A stretch of DNA of 64,000 bases, taken from NCBI GenBank assembly GCA_015680685.1, contig MNCI01003975.1:1522704-1586703 (forward strand), in the 5' to 3' direction. The position numbers and the translations under genes are program-made. This stretch comes from Gnetum montanum (lineage: Eukaryota; Streptophyta; Gnetopsida; Gnetales; Gnetaceae). This document shows, piece by piece, positions 12,721 through 22,866 of the stretch. The notes under the pieces were generated by a model, which was not told the origin of the DNA, did not search any database, and saw nothing but the letters and a program-made list of their open reading frames with translations. The stretch's first letter is position 1, and each line of letters begins with the position of its first letter.

Positions 12721-13189
12721 GGAACTAGGCAAAGTCTTTTTTCCACTTTGCAACGACCCTTTTTAATCCAACCTTTTGAATGGCCTTTAAAAGAGAATAA
12801 CGATAATGGGATGACCATCTATAAGGGAAAAAAAAATACTCTTAGCCTTCAAGAAGTAGCTTGAGTTTAAGTGGTGATGTAGAAATTTCCTAGAAAAAAT
12901 TAAGGGTACCCCAAAATTCAAGATTGTATTTCACCACTATAGTTGGATTCATTATGTTATTCATTTTGAAATAGATGATTTTGCATCAAGTAGGACAAGA
13001 GCGTTGATTGGTCTCTCAAAGACCTAATGTGTGGCTTCATGGACTAGATGTTCTTCAAGGCAATTTATGTTTCTAATGGCATAGCAACACTTTGTGACAT
13101 AGTAATTACAACCATGATTGTTGCAAGACCAAGTAGGATCAAATGAGATTTACTTCTAACATGTCTTACTAGTTGTATCTTTTTTACCT

Positions 13190-13440
13190 ATTTGAAGGTG
13201 GAGACCTTAGACAACTAACCTGGCATTAATGATGCTCAACCATGCTCTTTTCATGATGACAGGGAACTTTTCTCCCATCTTATTTTTTGGTTTGATCACC
13301 AAGAAATCTATAGGGTATGACCATCCTACCAAAGTAATCATTACATCACTAACCTATTGCATAAGAGACATGTAGGATTGGCCTACTAGCTTCAACCTAA
13401 TGTTAGTACTCTTAAGAGAGGGAAGCCTCTGATTAAGGCT
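13190..13440 (-). pseudogene. Gyp-A protease, broken at the Cop-1 insertion
   Basis: The minus strand reads LVGQSYMSLM, then VGWSYPIDFLVIKP and FPVIMKRAWLSIINARL, collinear with the intact protease of Gyp-B (CGWSYPADFLVIE, FPIIMGRAWLSTVDA). The catalytic D-S-G region is disrupted: the matching place reads ALIRGFP. Cop-1 is inserted just upstream in element sense, at 13484. Confidence 0.65.
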
Positions 13441-13484
13441 CTATGGTAATGAAATAATATTAACTCATAGACCAAAGTTACATA

Positions 13485-14575
13485 TGTCATAATATAGTAT
13501 GGATAAGAGCTCATATTCCATGTTTCTCATGTTTCATTTCCTATTTTGCATTTTACATTTCATGCTATGTGTTTTAATTCATGTTGTAATACAAGGTTTG
13601 ACTCACATTTGTAAAAGTTTCCTAAAATGGAAAATTTTAGATGTAAGGCTTTATAATGCTAAAACATGCCTAACATGGCAAACTTTGAGTCAACCTTGCC
13701 TAGAGATTGAGGTCTTTCCTTATACCTCATAAGAGAGAGACATTAATTTCTCATTTTTTCATTGTGCATCTCAAGAATAAAGGTTTTGAAGATGTTTCAA
13801 GGAGAAGTTTTCTTTTTTTAATTTTTACTTCATAATTCTCATGATCTCTCACAAAGTTTCTCATATTTCACAGTTCTTTCTTAGTTTTTCATTTTCACAA
13901 TCACAATTATTAATCTTATAATCATAATTCTCAATCCTATAGTTATAATTTTCAATATCACAATCTTTGTTGAAGATCTTGCATATTGTAAGTTCAATTT
14001 ACATTTAAGATTGTCAATCTTATCAAATATCTCTAGCAAATCATCAAAGATCAAAAAGATAAGTATTAGAATGATGAATATGATGAAAGTGTTCTTCTTT
14101 AGCAATGTTTTCATATTTAAAGTTGCATTTATATGCATCTTTAATATTTAGAAGTTACTTAGGCATATTGTAGAATAGATTTTATAAATTTCTTAATTCT
14201 TCTCACAGATGTGAATGAAGATTCTTCTTTCTAGCATCATGAGAATTCAGAAGCATTTAATTTTGAAGTAAAATGGTATAAAAATCTTTAAATTTCTACA
14301 TTTTGAATTATTTGAAGTTTTGTTATTTTCTCTGCATCAATTCTATCATGCTACATTAAATTCATAGATAGCTATGTTGAAATTTCTACTTGTAGCATCG
14401 AATTTACAATTGATGTCAAAACTTTCCAACGTGATATCAAAATTTTTATGCTTGACATCAAAATTCTAAAATGGCTTTAAAACTTCTACACTCAATGTCA
14501 AAATTCACTGATGTGATATTAAAAATAAATGAAGCAATGTTGCTTAGAGTTTAGCTTCTATGCATTACTTCGATA
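13485..14575 (+). repeat. Cop-1 5' LTR
   Basis: It starts TGTCATAATATAGTATGG and ends TTACTTCGATA. It matches 28413-29482 throughout, for example CTCATGTTTCATTTCCTATTT and the 3' part rich in 'GATGTCAAAA' repeats. Confidence 0.9.
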
Positions 14576-14576
14576 G

Positions 14577-14588
14577 TGGTATCAAAGC
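14577..14588 (+). other. Cop-1 primer-binding site, initiator tRNA-Met
   Basis: TGGTATCAAAGC differs by one base from the standard TGGTATCAGAGC complementary to the 3' end of plant initiator tRNA-Met. It lies one base after the 5' LTR. Confidence 0.9.
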
Positions 14589-14924
14589 TCAAAGATTCAA
14601 ATCCCTAGAAAATTGACATAAGAAAGTCATTTTTGATGTTCTAAAACTAAAAGGTTTAAGATACATCTACAATTATTCTCATGCATACTCATATTTCCAA
14701 GTTTCTCACACACACAAACCCTTAATACCCACATTTCTTTTCAATATTATCATTTCACTCATTTATCATATAAATCTAGAGCCTTTCATATTAAGGCCAT
14801 AAGAAATGCTAAGATCTATCATGCTTTAAGCCTATCAAGCTAATCTTTAAACCTTTTAAGCCATTTCAAGTTAGTTTTAGCTTAAAATATTTTCAAAATA
14901 AGAAAATATATTCCAAAGTGCACT

Positions 14925-15358
14925 ATGATCTTTAATGGAAGCCAAGACTTCACGTATTGGAGGAAGCTTATGAAGACTTTACTTCAAATTAATGAATTTT
15001 GGGATATTGTGGACTAGGATATCAAGAATTTTCAAATATGAAAGCTTTGAATAGAGAGCGTAGAAGAAAGCTTCAAGAAGATAGAATAAATGATGCTTTG
15101 GAAAAGATTATTATTTGTACATTAGTTTCAAAAGCTATTCATTCAAGAATCATAGATAAGACAAATGCTAAAGAAACTGGAGATCTACTACATTAAGAGC
15201 ATAAAGGAGCCATCATGACAAACATTCAAATCAAGCAACTGAGGCATAGATAAGAATTTAAAGATCTTATATTTAATAGAGTTGAAAATATTAAGAAATT
15301 ATTTATTAAGATGTATGGTTGCATAAGAAATTTAGATGAATATGGATGTCAATATAGT
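14925..15358 (+). pseudogene. Cop-1 gag, first part (cut by Gyp-B)
   Basis: The opening MIFNGSQDFTYWRKLMKTLL matches copia Gag N-termini (FxGxNYxxWRxRMxxxL). A frameshift and stops follow, with a longer open stretch at 14999-15196. Similarity to the usual ...LVSKAIHSRI... and KETGDLL pattern (copia: AKEAWDxL) continues until Gyp-B is inserted at 15359. The frame resumes at 23845. Confidence 0.7.
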
Positions 15359-16382
15359 TGATGAGTGGCGAGGTACCCCTACACTCAACCATACGAAATG
15401 AGCGTAGCACGCGCGATCCGGTCGAACTCCGCAGACTAAATGCCTAAATGCCCCATGGAACACTTGGGGTTAATCATTCGTTGTCTTCCCAGACTTACTT
15501 GTTATTGTCACGGTGTATGGTTAAGTAAGTCCGAGGTATATGATTTTTATGGTCTTTTATGATTTTTCTCCTATGCTATCAAGGTGAAGGGTTGAGAGAG
15601 CTAACTAACTCTAACTAAGGACTAAGTCTAAATTAACTAGCATCAGCATCCATTCCCACTTACCATACACACCCTGAACTATGCAACTTTGGCTACCAAA
15701 TGCTAATCGTTACTGGGATCACCACACATAACGCACGTGCTCGAAGTGGTCGTACTGAGGCACTTAACTAGGAGGAAAGGGTTGAGAGAATCTATCTAGC
15801 CTATGTGCGATGAGCAGCCGATTCCTTGACTAACCGTACACATCTGCTGTGCACAACTACCACTGGGATTACCAAGCATAGATCCTGGATACGCCACTGG
15901 GTTACCAAGTAGTCACACGAGATGCTCGTAATCAAGTCGTACTCATACTGCATGCGACGAGCAGCCAATTCCTTGACTAACTGTACACATCCTTAGATGC
16001 TCGTAATCAAGTCATACTAGTACTACATTCTAGGAAAGAAATAAATAGCAATTAAATAAAATCCTATTCCATTCACTGCAAGGTTTATCCAATCAAGTTC
16101 ATCTTTATTGCCGTACACAACTTGTGTTTAGGTACAAAGCTGCTCGAATAAAGATCCGTTCACTCTAGGACTCCTACTGCTGGCACATGGAAAAAATTCT
16201 ATCTCTGGAGTGATCAAACTGCCAGAGTTTCCCTACTTCTAAACTAGGATGGAAAATAAGGGGAGTGTTGCCTCTTATTTATAGATTTGGCAACGGACCA
16301 CGATATCGCATGGGATGCGATATCGCGGCGGCCACGATATTGCATACGCAATATCGTGGCTTGTGCATATCGCATTTTATCA
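15359..16382 (-). repeat. Gyp-B 3' LTR
   Basis: It starts (plus-strand view) TGATGAGTGGCGAGGTACCC and ends GCATTTTATCA beside a run of five C. It matches 22867-23839 along its length but carries about 54 bp more of the GATATCG array near its U3 start. A minus-strand TATA box CTATAAATAAGAGG lies at about 16271-16285. Confidence 0.9.
16299..16370. repeat. GATATC palindrome array in Gyp-B U3
   Basis: Four to five units built on CGATATCG or CAATATCG follow one another at about 15-19-bp spacing, close to the U3 start. The partner LTR (near 23810) keeps only about one unit. Confidence 0.8.
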
Positions 16383-16892
16383 GACCCCCATGACTGAATG
16401 AAAACTCATCCTTGGGTTCCTTACAATAATATCGGGAAGGTATGGAATTATTGAGGGGAATGGAACTAATGGGATGACATGTGAATGAATCATTATTACA
16501 AGACTTGACAAAACTGGTGTTCATGACAACAAGGGTGAACACCTTATTACAATGACATCAGGCCTTAGTTGGCAGCTGAGAAAGAGAGAGAGAAAGAAGT
16601 GCTGCTACTACCAACGCCAGATTGCACCTTCGTTATCCATCTGTAAGCATGCCATAGATCTTGCTCCTTGCATAGCTGCTTCCAATGCTGCTCCATTCCA
16701 TGTGTTTGCTCCAGATCCAATTCGCTGTTTGCATTATCGTCATCTGCACACACAATACAATCTTAATTAGCAAGGGTAAATGAATCATGATGTAATTGAT
16801 ACCTTTCTTTGGTGTAAATTCATTGGCTAGGTTGTGGTATGGCTGATATGGATTGGGAGATATATTACTGATGACTACCAAAGGTGTAGGGG
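16383..16892 (-). repeat. 510-bp segment repeated exactly at about 17454-17963
   Basis: From the polypurine tract to the edge of the assembly gap, the sequence is the same as the segment starting at about 17454, with a period of 1071 bp. I saw no mismatch reading through it. It covers the polypurine tract and the extra-ORF region. It may be a real duplication, or two unmerged contigs meeting at the gap. Confidence 0.9.
16385..16398 (-). promoter_or_regulatory. Gyp-B polypurine tract beside the 3' LTR (first copy)
   Basis: On the minus strand TTCAGTCATGGGGGT abuts the LTR start. This is the expected plus-strand priming site. An identical copy is at 17456. Confidence 0.75.
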
Positions 16893-17251
16893 NNNNNNNN
16901 NNNNNNNNNNNNNNNNNNNNNNNNNNNNNNNNNNNNNNNNNNNNNNNNNNNNNNNNNNNNNNNNNNNNNNNNNNNNNNNNNNNNNNNNNNNNNNNNNNNN
17001 NNNNNNNNNNNNNNNNNNNNNNNNNNNNNNNNNNNNNNNNNNNNNNNNNNNNNNNNNNNNNNNNNNNNNNNNNNNNNNNNNNNNNNNNNNNNNNNNNNNN
17101 NNNNNNNNNNNNNNNNNNNNNNNNNNNNNNNNNNNNNNNNNNNNNNNNNNNNNNNNNNNNNNNNNNNNNNNNNNNNNNNNNNNNNNNNNNNNNNNNNNNN
17201 NNNNNNNNNNNNNNNNNNNNNNNNNNNNNNNNNNNNNNNNNNNNNNNNNNN
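16893..17251. other. Assembly gap, 359 N
   Basis: An unbroken run of N. Any reading frame that runs through it is an artefact. Confidence 1.
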
Positions 17252-17453
17252 AGGCATGCAGAAATAATTCTAACTCTGGAGGGAAAAAATGACAAGAGTT
17301 CGGCTAAGGGACTAACTGTCTAATGTGAAAACCAAGGGTGTTGCCTCTTATTTATAGGCGAGGAGACAAGCCCTGATATCAGGTATCCAACATCGCATGG
17401 TTGGATCCGATATCACAGATTCGATATCGTGGATGCGATATCGTGGTTCATCA
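17252..17453 (-). repeat. Partial LTR of a sister subfamily (LTR')
   Basis: The 200 bp right of the gap match the U3-proximal end of the Gyp-C LTR (AGGCATGCA..GAAATAATTCTAACTCT, then CCTCTTATTTATAG and a GATATC array) better than the neighbouring Gyp-B LTR. It ends GGTTCATCA next to the polypurine tract at 17456. This makes Gyp-B a three-LTR mosaic as assembled. Confidence 0.7.
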
Positions 17454-17635
17454 TACCCCCATGACTGAATGAAAACTCATCCTTGGGTTCCTTACAATAA
17501 TATCGGGAAGGTATGGAATTATTGAGGGGAATGGAACTAATGGGATGACATGTGAATGAATCATTATTACAAGACTTGACAAAACTGGTGTTCATGACAA
17601 CAAGGGTGAACACCTTATTACAATGACATCAGGCC

Positions 17636-17979
17636 TTAGTTGGCAGCTGAGAAAGAGAGAGAGAAAGAAGTGCTGCTACTACCAACGCCAGATTGCACCT
17701 TCGTTATCCATCTGTAAGCATGCCATAGATCTTGCTCCTTGCATAGCTGCTTCCAATGCTGCTCCATTCCATGTGTTTGCTCCAGATCCAATTCGCTGTT
17801 TGCATTATCGTCATCTGCACACACAATACAATCTTAATTAGCAAGGGTAAATGAATCATGATGTAATTGATACCTTTCTTTGGTGTAAATTCATTGGCTA
17901 GGTTGTGGTATGGCTGATATGGATTGGGAGATATATTACTGATGACTACCAAAGGTGTAGGGGTTAGGAGGAAAATCAA
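17636..17979 (-). pseudogene. Gyp-B extra 3' ORF region, unrecognised
   Basis: Between the mid-3' PPT-like site (18023) and the terminal polypurine tract (17456), the minus strand has overlapping open stretches in three frames: a 91-codon one from 17979, a 62-codon one from 17824, and a short third frame containing GANTWNGAALEAAMQGARSM. The third frame resembles ANWDASMAQAQPYMHAKTLK in the extra ORF of Gyp-C at the same place, so a common ancestral ORF is likely. I do not recognise the product. Its place between pol and the 3' LTR is where Athila elements carry an env-like gene and Tat elements carry additional ORFs. No membrane segment or signal peptide is evident. Confidence 0.4.
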
Positions 17980-18022
17980 AAATTTCGGGGCTAGGAGAAA
18001 ATCGAAGAAATCGGGCCTCGTA

Positions 18023-18036
18023 CCCCCATTACTAAT
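18023..18036 (-). promoter_or_regulatory. Gyp-B mid-3' PPT-like site
   Basis: The minus strand reads ATTAGTAATGGGGGTACGA. It is collinear with 36983 in Gyp-C and 6326 in Gyp-A. Confidence 0.5.
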
Positions 18037-18206
18037 CGCGAACCTCCGGTAGCATTAGAATGGAGAAAGAAAAGGAGTAAGAAAGATAGATAAAAAGGGA
18101 GAACTATAGCATTGATGAAAGGGATGTCAGGATGGTAATGAATAAAATAAATTAATTGCAAAAATGTTAGGGAAAAGAAGTTAACGGATGCTCCAAATAG
18201 GAATGT

Positions 18207-18230
18207 CAGTGGGTCCTCCCCAAAGCAGGC
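18207..18230 (-). other. Conserved 3' noncoding block, Gyp-B copy
   Basis: In element sense it reads GCCTGCTTTGGGGAGGACCC followed by ACTGAC. The same block is found in Gyp-A (6667), Gyp-C (37483) and Gyp-E (63454). The flanking GGGCATGA and the stretch up to about 18960 are also similar to Gyp-E 62690-63480. Confidence 0.75.
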
Positions 18231-19155
18231 TCATGCCCTTAGTGCCCTGACAAAGCCACATTCAAAGAGTCCATAGGCTCTGGGAATGTCATTTGAAATA
18301 AGAGTTAAAGTCTTAACCGTGAGTGTTTACCAAAAAGAAAACAATGCATCAACCAAAATATATACACTAATGATACAACCGGCAATGAGGGGAACAATGG
18401 AGAGAAGGATGGAGAGAAGAAGATGGAATGGAATCCCAAGAACAAGGTGGTGTACAACCCCTTGTGTAGTTTATGATTAAAGTGACTTAGCAATTTTCAT
18501 TCCAACTTTGGCCTCAAACCAATCACATCTAGTGACTTTGCATCAATGCCTTTGGCCGAACCATCCACTTGGATAACAAGAATGCGTCCTCCAAGAGCTA
18601 CCACCATTCCAATGAAACAAAGGAGAGAATGGGAAGTGAGAAGGGCATTAGTTAGAGGGAACACTTTTGGTTCCATAACTAGTGCTTGTAGCCCAAGTTT
18701 ATTCATCTAAGGGGTGTGCTTTGAATTCTCACTTTTTTTTTTTGTGTTTTGTGTTTTTATGCGTGAGAACCACACCATGCAAAGACTTTTTATTTTTATT
18801 GACTTAGCTTCCAATAATTGGGTAACATCGGAACAATAAGAAAACTCAAGAAGAAAACATCCAAGCACCCAAGAGAATGACCAACACAAAAGCATCAAGT
18901 TCCCTTGAAGTCACACCCTTTTCAAGCCTTGAGTCCTTCCTTAGTTTCAGAAATGCCCAGTCACTGATTCGTTAAAGTTCTTATTAGAAGGGGATTGTAC
19001 ATTTCCAAGTTGAGAGAGACCATAGAAACTAGTGGATGGATGGATGAAATGATCTCATTTTTTGCCAGATCAAAAGAAACATACCTCAGTATCAACATTG
19101 TGACTTAAAGGTACAAACCAAACATTAGCAATCAATATGAAAACAGTTCATACCA

Positions 19156-19416
19156 TCATTCTGAACACTTATTGGATGACAAACTTATAGGGTGGATCAC
19201 ACACACACACACAAAAATGGAAAAAGTATAACGATGTTGTAAAACAAAAACTAGACAAGTTAAAGAAATTTGTAAAACAAAAATTAGAAAATTTAAAGAA
19301 ATTTGTAAAACAAAAATGTGTAAAACAAAAACGTTGTAGAACAAAAACGTATAAAACAAAAATCGAAAAAGAACTGAGGGCCCCATATGATTAGCATAGG
19401 TGGCCATCTCCCCCAT
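19156..19416 (-). CDS. Hydrophobic post-protease reading frame, Gyp-B
   Basis: An 86-codon frame begins MGEMATYANHMGPSVLFRFL and continues with Phe, Leu and Val runs such as FLFYTFLFYNVFVLHIFVLQ. Gyp-E has a matching frame at 62240 (MGEMATDVNHISSS..F..FLFYTFLF). It could pass as a membrane-spanning segment. However, the DNA is a simple TTTTGTTTTACA-type repeat and Gyp-C has a stop here, so chance openness is a real alternative. The start overlaps the PPT-like motif at 19410. Function is unknown. Confidence 0.3.
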   Translation of the reverse strand: MGEMATYANHMGPSVLFRFLFYTFLFYNVFVLHIFVLQISLNFLIFVLQISLTCLVFVLQHRYTFSIFVCVCVIHPISLSSNKCSE

Positions 19417-19424
19417 GACTGAGT
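19410..19424 (-). promoter_or_regulatory. Gyp-B post-pol PPT-like site
   Basis: The minus strand reads ACTCAGTCATGGGGGAGATG. It is collinear with 38570 in Gyp-C, about 8444 in Gyp-A and 62238 in Gyp-E. Confidence 0.6.
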
Positions 19425-19477
19425 TGTAAGGGAGAGATCCGCAATGATGAGTGCCTATTTGAATTTTTAAGAAGTGT

Positions 19478-20209
19478 TCAACTTCTCCTAATTGATGATC
19501 TTAGATTAAGGGGTGGAAGTTGGCGACGATCATATTCCAATGTGTCTATGCCTTCGTTGTTGGCATGGGTTTCCTTAGTTCGTTCCATGCACATTTTTCT
19601 GCTCCTTTGAGTAGCTGTCAACCACGGGGTGTCTACTACTGGTTGGGTGGTTGCTACATATAGACATCTTTCTTTCAAAGTTTTGTGGGCACACCTATTA
19701 CATGGAGGCATTTCCTCCATGTCATCACCCAATGAATCACTGTATGTGATGCATGGAACTTTCCTCTTCTCGATCTTTCCACAAATGTTTATCTTAGAGA
19801 TTTCCAAGGAAAGATTGCGGATCCTAAGGCATGCATCTACTGTGCTTAGCCATGCCCTTCCCATTATAATTGGGAAGTCCCCTTCGTTGTTGTTAACTTC
19901 AATCACTAGGAAATCAGCTGGGTAAGACCAACCACACACAGTGGTAATCATGTCCTCCACCAATCCCAAGGGAATGGTGATGGATTGGTTTGCCAGCTCT
20001 AGTTGAATGTTGCTCTTCTTAAGTTGGGGCAGGTTCCAGGTGTGATACATCTCTCGTGAAATTAAGTTGACTCCAGAACCTGAGTCAAGAAGAGCCCTAT
20101 GTGGTTCATTTTTGGTGATCTGCAAATAGATTAAGGGACTCCCAGGGTCAGTTAGTTTCCTGGGAAGGTGGCCTACCTTGATCCAGTCAGTTACGATATG
20201 CATTAACAT
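19478..20209 (-). CDS. Gyp-B aspartic protease (retropepsin), open frame
   Basis: This 243-codon frame is the best-preserved coding stretch in the window. It has the retropepsin active site ALLDSGSGVNLIS (catalytic Asp at residue 42) and the second structural motif DFPIIMGRAWLS (about residues 111-122, in the place of the usual ILG). The family works as a homodimer that cuts the Gag-Pol polyprotein. In a complete element, RT would follow in the same polyprotein, as in Gyp-E, but here the frame ends with an ordinary stop and the 3' region begins about 70 bp later. The true N-terminus is probably fused to Gag upstream; the methionine used is only the first in the frame. No break is visible inside it. 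Confidence 0.85.
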   Translation of the reverse strand: MLMHIVTDWIKVGHLPRKLTDPGSPLIYLQITKNEPHRALLDSGSGVNLISREMYHTWNLPQLKKSNIQLELANQSITIPLGLVEDMITTVCGWSYPADFLVIEVNNNEGDFPIIMGRAWLSTVDACLRIRNLSLEISKINICGKIEKRKVPCITYSDSLGDDMEEMPPCNRCAHKTLKERCLYVATTQPVVDTPWLTATQRSRKMCMERTKETHANNEGIDTLEYDRRQLPPLNLRSSIRRS

Positions 20210-20683
20210 AACCGTATGCGTTAAGCTCTGATTTTGGATGGAAGGGTGCTATGAAGTGTTAGATGGTGATGGAGGAGTGTACATGGGCCCAACCGCTTGT
20301 TATTGTGAGAGTTTGTCTAGGATTTTGGTTCTGAAGTAAGGTCTTCTCTTTTTATAGTTGTCAGAACCAGCAACAGATTGAATATTTATAGCTCTTGCAA
20401 CATGACATTGCTACGGTTGAGGAGGAAGTTCCCTTTGCATTGTTAGAGCAGGAGGTGTTATGGGAACTACTTGTGATGGATGAAGTGTGGATGGATTAGG
20501 AGGATGGTGTGGATATGGAGTGTCTCTCGGAGGAGAAGGAGTCCTTTTGAAGTACTCCTGAACTTGGTAGTGAAAGTTGGAGGTTGTGTGACTCATAGAG
20601 TCACTTGGAGAAATTGGCTGCTGCACACAATATCCATAAGGGTCAGGCTACCTGTAAGGGTACTGATGTTTCGGCGATGGAAT

Positions 20684-20697
20684 CCCCCATGACTATG
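20684..20697 (-). promoter_or_regulatory. Gyp-B PPT-like site inside the gag tail
   Basis: The minus strand reads CCATAGTCATGGGGGATTCC. The collinear site in Gyp-C is at 39270; in Gyp-E the same place (about 58104) reads ACAGTCATGGGCATTG, with the G run lost. Confidence 0.5.
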
Positions 20698-20878
20698 GGT
20701 ATTGCCACTGCTGATGCTGTCCGATGGGATGTGGTGGAGTTCCACTTGGATAAGATGTTAGTGGTTGGTGGAACTGCCTTGGGTTACCTTGTGGATAAGG
20801 CAACCTTCGAGGTGTTTGCCATTGGTTGAGTCTTGGATTAAGCGCATACACCCCAGACTCCTGTAGATGTGAGATGAT

Positions 20879-20920
20879 GGGGCAACATCCCTTAGGATGG
20901 TCATAATGGCAGATCTCACA
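20879..20920 (-). other. Short-spaced zinc knuckle in Gyp-B Gag
   Basis: It reads CEICHYDHPKGCCP, giving C-x2-C-x3-H-x4-C. The retroviral type is C-x2-C-x4-H-x4-C. Confidence 0.7.
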
Positions 20921-22847
20921 TCCACTATCATGGTCTGTGTCAGATTCCATAACCACATCAGAGTTAGTGATTTTCCCCTTACCCTTGTTATGTGTAGGGC
21001 TTAAATTTCTCCACTTTTTCTTACCCTTGTCACTATGTTCTACCTTAGACTCTTCTACAATTTTTAAGACAGTTTCAATTTTAGAGTCTAAGGAACTCCA
21101 TACGTCATCTACCTTAGCCGCTATTTTGGTTGTGAGTTTTTGAAGCGGCAAGGTCTTTCTGTTCACCAACTCTTCGAGTGGTGACTCATCCTCTTCATCA
21201 CAAAATTTCACTCCCTTTTTTCGAAGGGAGGGATTGTAGTTATATTCTTCCACACTTTCCCTTTTGCGTAGCTCACCTTCTTCTTTTGCTACTTGTTCCA
21301 ACAAGCTATGTACTTAATGGGCTCTAAGTTGTGAGAGTCTCCCTTGGGCATAAGTTCCAAGGGTTCTTCTAGTTTCATGCATTAGCCCATCCATGATGTG
21401 GTGAAGTTGATCCTGCTGAGCATACCCATGGCCCGGGCAACGATGTAATAATGTGTAGTAGCGGGCCATGGCAGCATCTAAGGGTTCATGTGTACCTTGC
21501 TTCCAGCCTTGGATCTGCTTACGCAAATTGGACACTCTGGAGTACGTTTGATACTTATCATTGAATAGCTCTAGCATCGTACTCCACCTCCTGATGGTTT
21601 CCGGTTCTAAGGACTAGTACCAACTCTTTGCTTCTTTAGTGAGTGTCCCTGGGAACAAATTAGGTTTTTGCCACTTATTTTCTATATTCTACAAGGCACA
21701 GGCATCGTGGAATGCCTGTAAATGATTTTACGGATCAACATTGTATCCCCCTTCAAATCGTGGGATATTATTCATGTCTAAACGCTTAATCCGACTATCC
21801 TTTAAATGCCTTATGGGAATCCTAACTGCCTCTGTGATGTCAAGCATACTTTGGGTTGCTAGTAGGGGCTCGTCATGATCATCTCTTTCATGACGCTTGT
21901 GATGTTTGCGTTGTTCCCTACTCTCCCTACGTCCTTGCCCTTGTCCTTTCTCTTGACTTTCCTGTCGAGGTCTTTCATCCTTCTTACTTTTATCCTTACC
22001 TTTATGTTCATGGTGGCTGCGCCTAGATGTGGAAGGAGAGGATGAGTGAGGGATGAAGGAGAAGAAGAAGGGGAACCATCGCCATGATGATGTTTCTTGC
22101 CTTCTCTTCAGCTGCTATGGCCCCGATCGTGGTGATGATCTAAGTGCCCGTCCTTAGCATAAGTGGTTGTTCCCTCTGTGAACAGTTGGTGTTCACAGGC
22201 ATCAGAACTAGGGATATGTATTGTTGATCATAGGTTCTGATACCCAACCTCCTCACCATCATTAGTAGGGGGAACATCATTTGTTAAAGAACCCGTGATA
22301 AGGGATTCCTCATCTCCTATTTCGCTAAGGACGTGCAAGACCTTGGCCTTCAACAGTGCATGTTGACTCTCCTGCCTTAAGTCCCTCATACATTGGGCAT
22401 CTATGGGATAATAATCCCTCATATCAAAATCTTCTACAACGTATTCAGTAAATAGTTCAGTCATGCCAATTTGTGCCAAGGCACGGAAAAGCATCCGAGG
22501 GACTGATCAATCTAGGGGTAACACAATGTTACCTTGAAAATCTCTCCACCACAGCTATTCGTCTTGATGGAGAATAAAAGTAAAGTCTAGAATATACTCA
22601 TCAGGATGAGTATAAACTATCTTGTATTGTTTAAGACTTGGCTGATTTTAGTTATCTTTTTTACATTGCCGACTGTCTCGTGTATGGTCCTTAGGTGGTG
22701 AGTTGCTCTTATGAGAAGAAGACATTTTTATTGGTGTGCTAATTCACGGTTATATAAATTTTTATCTTGATTAACCTGAAGGTTCGTTAAGGCTTACAAC
22801 AATGTGAGTGATATCCCTTATGTTCTATTCAGTGCACAAACACTTAG

Positions 22848-22865
22848 TCCCTGGCAATGGTGCCA
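22848..22865 (-). other. Gyp-B primer-binding site, tRNA-Asp
   Basis: The minus strand TGGCACCATTGCCAGGGA matches 15 of 18 bases of TGGCGCCGTTGCCGGGGA, the complement of the 3' end of plant tRNA-Asp(GTC). It starts one base after the 5' LTR. Confidence 0.85.
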
Positions 22866-22866
22866 A

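Larger units (their letters stand above)
20411..22725 (-). pseudogene. Gyp-B gag, mostly open in pieces
   Basis: The start MSSSHKSNSPPKDH at 22725 is supported by the matching MSSSHRSASLSKFD of Gyp-E (56067). Recognisable parts in order: an N-terminal domain (VYTHPDEY..DFTFI, LFRALAQIGMTELF), a basic low-complexity stretch, the retrotransposon gag core (about 21790-21314; ELFNDKYQTYSRVSNLRKQI), a charged linker with a Cys-His knuckle (CEICHYDHPKGCCP, 20879-20920) and a Pro/Gln-rich tail. A few stops and frame changes interrupt it, but three segments of 87 to 203 codons remain open. It would form the virus-like particle. A PPT-like site lies within the tail at 20684. Confidence 0.75.

Noticed and set aside
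16633-17323. Long reading frames of 130 to 220 codons
   Set aside because: They run through the N gap and have no real sequence in the middle.
16552-17841. Two identical plus-strand 72-codon frames
   Set aside because: They are antisense to the Gyp-B extra-ORF region and repeat only because the DNA is duplicated.
19201-19214. CA microsatellite
   Set aside because: Only about seven units, within the 3' region of Gyp-B; not notable.
22848-22865. Possible tRNA-Asp gene
   Set aside because: Only the 18-nt primer-binding complement is present, with no cloverleaf around it; the same holds at 40628 and 55905.
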